Shown: positions 31,540 through 36,468 of the stretch, piece after piece
Layout of the letters: every line of letters starts with the position of its first letter
Numbering within the stretch: position 1 is the first letter of the stretch
Source of the DNA: an uncultured Collinsella sp.
GTDB lineage: Bacteria; Actinomycetota; Coriobacteriia; Coriobacteriales; Coriobacteriaceae
DNA: 36,468 bases
Assembly: GCA_958352845.1 (NCBI GenBank)
Contig: CATWQC010000018.1
Location: 1 to 36,468, forward strand
Direction of reading: 5' to 3'
Made by a program: the position numbers and the translations under genes
The notes under the pieces: model-generated
Database searches by the model: none
What the model saw: only the letters and a program-made list of their open reading frames with translations
What the model was told of the DNA's origin: nothing

Positions 31540-33674
31540 GCGGCACCCCCCTCACCGTCACCGGTGTAAGAGATGTGTTGCAACAGCGCCACGATGTCCT
31601 CGCCATCGACGGGCTCCACCGCAATCTGCTTTGCGCTCAGGCGCTCGCGGATAATGGGCAGATCGCACGCCTTTGCCTGGCGCATAAGCAGGTAGAGCAC
31701 GTCGCCGTCGACCAAGCCCGCCGCGTCGCTCTCGCGGATTGCCGACCCGATTGCGCCCACCAGCTCGCCGACAGGCTCCATGCCCGGTACCACGCGCAGG
31801 AGCAAAAAACTCCCCATCTTGCTATCTGCGAGCGCCTGCTCCGCCGCGAGCTCTTGGCCAAAGGCAGCCTGCTTGAGCACGCAAGTGCCGTCAACGCAGC
31901 GTTTATCCTGCGCCACCGCCTCATAGTCAAAGGCACGGCCCAGCGCGCTTTCGACCAGCCCGCACAAGATGCGGAACAGGTTTTGATAATAGAGAGTCAT
32001 TTGGTTTTCGGCCGCACGACGCACAAAGATCAACACGGCGGGTGCCCCGTCGCGCTCGATCGTGTATCCAAACATGGGAAGCCCCGGCGTCAGCTCGCGG
32101 TTCACCCACAGGTTCGAACGGCCCCCGTCGCCCAAAAGAGGTGCAAGCTGCTCAAGCGTGAGCGAGCGTGCGGCATCTTCGGCAATCGCGGGACTTGCTG
32201 CCACCAGGCGTGCAAATGCCCCGCCCGAAACATGGTAGATCGCCACCGAATCGTTCTCGAGGATCTCGCCCAAAAGCTCGCAGCACTTGCGATAGATGTC
32301 GCGTGGGTTGAGTACGTCGAGCTCCTGCGTCACGGCAAAGATCTTGCCAAAGCTGTCGTGGCGACCCACGATCTGGCGCCTGTACGCGCGCTTGTCCTCG
32401 ATCGCGTCGTGGTAGAGCTGCGTAAGGAACGTATTGCGGTTGCGCACGAGCTCGTTTTGATCGCGCTCCGCCCTAATGGCTTCGCTGTTGCGCAGCTGCA
32501 CATAGCCGCACACGGCACCCACCACAAAGTACGCAATAAACGGCAGCCAGTTGGACGGCTCGTAGAACAGGCCCTGGAAGGTATAGCCGTACTGAGTAAA
32601 GTAGCTCGCGGCCAAACCCACCGACGCCAGCAGCGCCGCAACCAGGCCAAAGTCCAAGCCATACAGCGTGCCGATCAACACCACGTAGAGCAGGCGATAA
32701 TCGAGCACGTTGAGCTGGGCCGATTGTGAGAACAGATGCTCCAGCACCTCGAACAGAACCCAGGCAACGCCCGTCTCCAGGCATTTGATGGGCAGCGAGC
32801 GCATCTGGATGCGGTCGATGGCGGCACGCAAGGGGTTGACCTTCTTCGCGCGGCCGGCATCCCAACGCGCTTGAATGGTCGAAAGATCACGCAGCAGGTC
32901 GTAGCGCTGAAACCAGCCATAGCGCACGCGAACGACGTCGCTGGCGGGCAGGGCGTAGCCGGCAGAATCGCCATAGGCAACGGTAAGGCCGGGGAACAGC
33001 GCCTTGAGGGCGTCGCCCACCTCACCCGCCGTGTGATGGAAGGTATCGGCAACGTCGAGCGTCTCAAAGTTACCATCCCAGCTGTCAAAGATACGGCGCA
33101 CCAGCACTGCAAGCTCCTCGGCACACAGCAGCGGAAACGCCGCATCCTCCGCGCCCTGCAGAGCAACCGATCCGGTTGAGCACGCGTCGAACAGCGGCAC
33201 CAAAAACGGGTCCTCCAGCGCGGCAGACGCGGTATACAGGAACGGCACGCGCAGGATCTTGGTCTGAATGCCCTCGCTAGCGGCATAGTAGCGGCACAGG
33301 TCGTTGGCTGCGCGCGCGATAATGCCCTTGCCCGTTCGCCCCGCGGCATCGGCGGCACCCTCGGCACCCGCGGGCCCCGCTACATACAGCAGTTGGACCC
33401 GGCGACCCGCGCACGCACGACAGACCGAGCGCAACAGTTCGATATCGCCCACGATATCGGTATGCGGGGTAAGGTAATTAGACAGGTAGACCACGCGGTC
33501 GAACTCGTAGGCCTGATCCAGGTGTTGCAGAAGCTCTTTCCACGAGGAATGGGGCGATGACTCGTCGCGGCGCGTGTCCTGCGCGGCTACGACCTGCACA
33601 TGGTCCTCGGGGAACGCCTTGGCACAAAAGTCATCGTCAACATATGCGGTGTTGCCAACAACCAGCACCTCCAT
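31536..33674 (-). CDS. pelD: PelD, c-di-GMP receptor with N-terminal SDR-like domain
   Basis: PelD is the membrane c-di-GMP sensor that switches on Pel synthesis. The 712-aa protein has an N-terminal domain of about 240 residues resembling an extended short-chain dehydrogenase/epimerase, but without a clear glycine-rich NAD motif. About four membrane segments follow (300-395), then a helical linker, a GAF domain (about 440-590) and a degenerate GGDEF domain (about 600-705). The GGDEF signature is replaced by DGDVL (656-660), while the inhibitory site RESD (647-650) is kept five residues before it. This predicts binding without synthesis of c-di-GMP. The start is ATG at 33674 with AGGGGAGGGG upstream, rather than the in-frame ATG at 33701. 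Confidence 0.92.
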   Translation of the reverse strand: MEVLVVGNTAYVDDDFCAKAFPEDHVQVVAAQDTRRDESSPHSSWKELLQHLDQAYEFDRVVYLSNYLTPHTDIVGDIELLRSVCRACAGRRVQLLYVAGPAGAEGAADAAGRTGKGIIARAANDLCRYYAASEGIQTKILRVPFLYTASAALEDPFLVPLFDACSTGSVALQGAEDAAFPLLCAEELAVLVRRIFDSWDGNFETLDVADTFHHTAGEVGDALKALFPGLTVAYGDSAGYALPASDVVRVRYGWFQRYDLLRDLSTIQARWDAGRAKKVNPLRAAIDRIQMRSLPIKCLETGVAWVLFEVLEHLFSQSAQLNVLDYRLLYVVLIGTLYGLDFGLVAALLASVGLAASYFTQYGYTFQGLFYEPSNWLPFIAYFVVGAVCGYVQLRNSEAIRAERDQNELVRNRNTFLTQLYHDAIEDKRAYRRQIVGRHDSFGKIFAVTQELDVLNPRDIYRKCCELLGEILENDSVAIYHVSGGAFARLVAASPAIAEDAARSLTLEQLAPLLGDGGRSNLWVNRELTPGLPMFGYTIERDGAPAVLIFVRRAAENQMTLYYQNLFRILCGLVESALGRAFDYEAVAQDKRCVDGTCVLKQAAFGQELAAEQALADSKMGSFLLLRVVPGMEPVGELVGAIGSAIRESDAAGLVDGDVLYLLMRQAKACDLPIIRERLSAKQIAVEPVDGEDIVALLQHISYTGDGEGGAA

Positions 33675-33722
33675 GGCGCACCCCTCCCCTAAAATCCACA
33701 TTTGTCATAGTCAAACATGCGT

Positions 33723-33750
33723 ATTGTACGCTACCCACGCACGTGTCCAA
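33723..33750 (-). promoter_or_regulatory. Promoter of the pel operon
   Basis: On the minus strand TTGGAC, a 16-base spacer and TACAAT lie about 50 bases before pelD. This gives the operon its own start, separate from the preceding ATPase/TOPRIM pair. Confidence 0.55.
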
Positions 33751-33778
33751 AATCTTTAAGGCTGTTTTAAGAACATCA

Positions 33779-34525
33779 TTAGAGGGAGGAGGCAGCTTTG
33801 ATTGGACTAGAGGGCAAAGCCTCGAGCGTCTGTTTCATGTTGGAGCCCCTCAAGAGAGAGTTATTGTCCTGGGCGATATAAACCCAACTATCCTGATATG
33901 AGCCAACGGGAGCAAGGAACGTAAGGAGCTCCAAGAAACCAATAACGTCCGTACCGTATTTTTTAGAAAACTTGCGCGCCAGATCATACTTTTTCTGCTG
34001 CGTTGCCCTACCCGAATAATCGGACAAAGCATGCTCAAGGTTGCGTGACATATATGCAGCTTTAAAAGGAATCTTCCTTTTGTTACAGGTCAGCTCATGC
34101 GTCCTAGATAACGTCTTAAGACACGAAGATTTACATTGATTTCTCTGACGCAGCGAGGCGACGTTCGACGTTTCAATCCTATCTTCAAAATAGGAACAAC
34201 GAGGCCCATCTTCATCATAGACAACCAGCGAATCATCGATAAATGCACCATCGGTATCGGACAACAGTACAATGGCGTCTAAATCGGTGGCACGCAACTT
34301 GTCCTTAGCGAGAAATTCCTTCACGGTATCAACCAACCGCCTCTTAATAGTCGAAGCGGGATTTCCTGCACCGAGAGCATGTACCGATGTGATGTCGCCG
34401 CGCACAATCCCAAAACGAGGACCAGGATGCTCCCCGCTTGCAAACAAACTTGTAAGAGCACGACCCAATGCCAGCTCATCAGTTTCGCCTTCGACGATAA
34501 AAAGAACGAACTCGGTGGCACCCAC
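33779..34525 (-). CDS. TOPRIM-like effector protein of an ATPase-coupled pair
   Basis: The 248-aa protein starts with FIVEGETDE (E12), the first TOPRIM acidic motif, and has LLSDTDG (D90, D92) as the second. The rest is not recognised. This is the layout of the nuclease partner in split OLD-like, PARIS (AriB), or RloB/AbiL-type defence systems. Start is GTG at 34525, overlapping the stop of the upstream ATPase by one base (TAGTG), so the two are coupled. Base composition is AT-richer than neighbours, suggesting transfer. Nuclease activity is inferred; I cannot assign it to a named system. Confidence 0.7.
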   Translation of the reverse strand: MGATEFVLFIVEGETDELALGRALTSLFASGEHPGPRFGIVRGDITSVHALGAGNPASTIKRRLVDTVKEFLAKDKLRATDLDAIVLLSDTDGAFIDDSLVVYDEDGPRCSYFEDRIETSNVASLRQRNQCKSSCLKTLSRTHELTCNKRKIPFKAAYMSRNLEHALSDYSGRATQQKKYDLARKFSKKYGTDVIGFLELLTFLAPVGSYQDSWVYIAQDNNSLLRGSNMKQTLEALPSSPIKAASSL

Positions 34526-36006
34526 TACTCGTCACCATCCAAGCAGAGCGCGGCATCGATCGAGTACCTGTCCGTAGAATCGTACAAACGCTGTCCGCTA
34601 TCGCCAAGGCTAATCGCGCGCAAATACTGGTCACGCATGTTATTGGTGGGCTTAACGCCTTTAAAGCGAACAAACCTATTATCAGGATCTGCAGTGGTCA
34701 GAAGAATCTCTGATGCCGGCAGCAATTCAAGAACACGTAGGTTGTGGGCAGTAAACAAGAGCTGCCCCTTGCCAAACGACTCAAGCACGGAAAGAAGCTG
34801 CCCCAAGAGAAATTCGAATACGCCTGAGTCGAGCTCGTCAATTGCAAGAAATGCGTCAGAGTACGAATGGACTTCCATAAGGCAGAGCGAGAAAGAGATG
34901 AGTTTTCTTACGCCCTCAGATTCACAGCGCAGTGGAATCTCGACCCCATTGCGGCAAGAAAGAAACTCGACTTGCTTAGCGGGTGAATCGCCCTTATCCA
35001 AAAGCTGAGAGCCAATGACTTTAACCTCGATGGAAAGGCCCGGTACAAGCGTGCCAATTAATCCGCTCACACGCTTAATCGCAGACGAAACGGCTGGGAA
35101 ATCATCGTCCTTAATAACAGCGGGCTTAAAAAGATTGACAGAAAGGTGACCCTTCTGGCCAAACACGCGATCATCGATAATATCCATCGAAAGTACGTTT
35201 AAGCTGCAAGTTGCATTTGCCAGTGTCGTAAACACATTGACGCGGTAACGGAAATAAAGCCCAAGCTCGGCGAGCAGGCAATACAGCGGAGTGAGAATCT
35301 CTTGATGGGCACTCTTGAAAGAAGCCGATTGCAGCTCGTACACAGCCTCATTAATCTGCAATTGCTCCGGAGGTTCCTCCTGCATATAAAGATTGAAATC
35401 GCAGGCAAAAAGCGAGATCAGATATTTAACAGTTTGTATGGAAAGCATGGGGGACATGTTGCCCCGCTGAAGAACACCTAACGAAACCAACATCGACATC
35501 TTAAGCTGTTGATCCGCGTTCAAAAGATGGGACCAGCGATTTTTGGGCAGAACAGCCGCGGCAGACTCGGGGGCCTCTTGAACAAGCTCCACGAGAGTCC
35601 TCTTAGACCCCCATTTGTCTATATCGACATTAAATTGTTTTACAGCCATTTTTTCGTGCGAAATCCAGACAGAGGCTGCTCTACGCGAAAAAGTGACGGT
35701 GTAGAACGTAAGAAATAATTCATCCGTGGTATCAATGTTAAACTCAATGTCAATTGAAAAAGAGTCTTTGCCAGGATAAAAGTAATCGAGAACTTTCTGC
35801 CTGTCATATGCGGCACCCGTCATCAAGGTTTTGACCAGGTCAATCGCCTCAATTACAGAAGTCTTGCCGGAGCCATTTTGGCCATAAATGCCAATAACGT
35901 CCGCCCCGGGCACAAAGGCAGAGCCGGGCTTCGATTTCGTAAAGGCAATCTCGCCAAAGGCAATATTCTTAAAATCATGCAACGCGATCTGAACAATACG
36001 AACCAT
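34525..36006 (-). CDS. AAA/ABC-type ATPase (AAA_15/AAA_21-like), probable defence sensor
   Basis: The 493-aa protein has Walker A GQNGSGKT (42-49), preceded by the LHDFKNI beginning typical of RecF/OLD-like ATPases, and Walker B FLAIDELDSG (about 386-395) followed by LFTAHNLRVLE. The middle is a helical region without known motifs. The frame opens at 36042, but ATG at 36006 has AGGAGA at proper distance. It is coupled to the TOPRIM-like gene downstream. Such pairs commonly act in phage defence, with the ATPase as sensor or scaffold. Function is inferred. Confidence 0.75.
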   Translation of the reverse strand: MVRIVQIALHDFKNIAFGEIAFTKSKPGSAFVPGADVIGIYGQNGSGKTSVIEAIDLVKTLMTGAAYDRQKVLDYFYPGKDSFSIDIEFNIDTTDELFLTFYTVTFSRRAASVWISHEKMAVKQFNVDIDKWGSKRTLVELVQEAPESAAAVLPKNRWSHLLNADQQLKMSMLVSLGVLQRGNMSPMLSIQTVKYLISLFACDFNLYMQEEPPEQLQINEAVYELQSASFKSAHQEILTPLYCLLAELGLYFRYRVNVFTTLANATCSLNVLSMDIIDDRVFGQKGHLSVNLFKPAVIKDDDFPAVSSAIKRVSGLIGTLVPGLSIEVKVIGSQLLDKGDSPAKQVEFLSCRNGVEIPLRCESEGVRKLISFSLCLMEVHSYSDAFLAIDELDSGVFEFLLGQLLSVLESFGKGQLLFTAHNLRVLELLPASEILLTTADPDNRFVRFKGVKPTNNMRDQYLRAISLGDSGQRLYDSTDRYSIDAALCLDGDE

Positions 36007-36037
36007 CAGCAGTCTCCTAGCGTGGAAGTTGCTGATA

Positions 36038-36043
36038 ATCATA
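36038..36043 (-). promoter_or_regulatory. Candidate -10 box of the ATPase/TOPRIM pair
   Basis: TATGAT on the minus strand lies about 32 bases before the ATPase start. A weak TTCGCA lies 19 bases upstream. The spacer contains a 10-bp palindrome ATATCGATAT (36048-36057), a possible operator. Confidence 0.35.
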
Positions 36044-36174
36044 CTAGATATCGATATATTTTTGCGAATTAGTTATAAATTATTCCGAAATCTAGAAATG
36101 ATTATCCTCGAAAGTCTTGCTAAACGAATAGTTTTGACGGTCGATCGACCGCAAAGATGGCTAAAACCAGAAGT

Positions 36175-36285
36175 ATGCGGCAAAATCAGGACAGGTCGAC
36201 CACGCCAAGTGGCGCCAACGCGTTTACCTGCGGTTTCTTTGTGCGAAAAAGGTGGTGTGCTCGGGGGTTCCGGAATTTGCCGCAT
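36175..36285. repeat. 111-base block with 10-bp terminal inverted repeats
   Basis: ATGCGGCAAA at 36175-36184 is the exact reverse complement of TTTGCCGCAT at 36276-36285. The interior is GC-rich compared with its surroundings. It could be a small non-autonomous element or a structured RNA. Confidence 0.45.
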
Positions 36286-36374
36286 GTTTTCGAAAGCTAC
36301 GATAAAAAAAACCGAGCGCTCTAAGCAGGAAAGCGCAACGAAGTCTTTACCAAAAACAGCCCCTTAAATGAAAA

Positions 36375-36468
36375 TGAACTGCACCCCAAAACTTGGACGT
36401 CTTAAATAAGAACTATGGAGTGGGAAGGATAAACTGGACTTTCTTTTAAGGATCCTCAAGCGTATTGC
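36375..36468 (+). mobile_element. Probable left end of an IS3-family (IS150-like) insertion sequence, cut by the window
   Basis: The sequence beginning TGAACTGCACCCC and ending AACTTGGAC (36375-36398) resembles the terminal inverted repeat of IS150-group elements as I remember it. Only about 94 bases are inside the window and no transposase is visible, so this rests on the end sequence alone. Confidence 0.5.

Larger units (their letters stand above)
36007..36374. other. AT-rich gene-free stretch with palindromes
   Basis: I see no credible gene here; short frames on both strands lack ribosome-binding sites and known motifs. It contains a perfect 14-bp palindrome CGGTCGATCGACCG (36138-36151), and a 111-base block (36175-36285) bounded by the inverted pair ATGCGGCAAA / TTTGCCGCAT. 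It separates the ATPase gene from the apparent insertion-sequence end. Confidence 0.5.

Noticed and set aside
36029..36367. Small genes in the AT-rich end region
   Set aside because: The frames on both strands cross palindromes, lack ribosome-binding sites and show no family resemblance.
1..36468. CRISPR array
   Set aside because: No regularly spaced short direct repeats were seen.

Overview
The window looks like a chromosomal stretch of a high-GC Gram-positive gut actinobacterium of the class Coriobacteriia, most likely Collinsella or a close relative. This is judged from the housekeeping proteins, GC-rich codon use, intergenic repeats and a Gram-positive type Pel locus; no search was run. 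Nearly every gene lies on the minus strand. The one clear plus-strand gene is a small ModE-like regulator at about 16.7-17.0 kb.

Region 1 (1-12.0 kb) is a compact information-processing operon read right to left: rimP, nusA, infB, rbfA, a DHH-family nanoRNase (nrnA), truB, ribF, dnaG and rpoD. Genes overlap or nearly touch almost throughout. A good promoter and a leader terminator precede rimP, and a strong hairpin terminator follows rpoD. The usual ylxR gene between nusA and infB is missing, while NusA carries a C-terminal Cys/His motif. Region 2 (12.0-18.0 kb) holds leuS with a very large hairpin in its leader, an IMP dehydrogenase that matches the Tritrichomonas foetus type residue for residue at the active site, the ModE-like regulator, and a PLP-fold protein that seems to have lost its catalytic lysine.

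Region 3 (18.1-22.4 kb) is a sucrose module: scrB (GH32), scrA (PTS EIIBC) and a LacI-type regulator, with three matching operator sequences. Region 4 (22.6-33.7 kb) is the main accessory locus. It is one tightly overlapping operon, pelD-pelE-pelA(deacetylase)-pelF-pelG, followed without a break by a CotH-kinase-like lipoprotein, a VTC-domain (polyphosphate polymerase-like) protein and a DUF4956 membrane protein. PelD has an SDR-like N-terminal domain and a degenerate GGDEF domain that keeps the c-di-GMP inhibitory-site motif at the canonical spacing. This predicts a c-di-GMP-controlled exopolysaccharide machine joined to a phosphate or polyphosphate surface-modification module. The pelA gene is broken by one extra base in a run of six G.

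Region 5 (33.8-36.5 kb) is AT-richer and looks acquired. It has a translationally coupled AAA ATPase and TOPRIM-like protein pair, resembling split OLD/PARIS/AbiL-type defence systems, then a gene-free stretch with palindromes, and ends in what looks like the terminal repeat of an IS3-family element.

At least two families of dispersed palindromic elements lie in 3' untranslated regions. One keeps its core sequence while its arms change but still pair, which suggests a selected structure.
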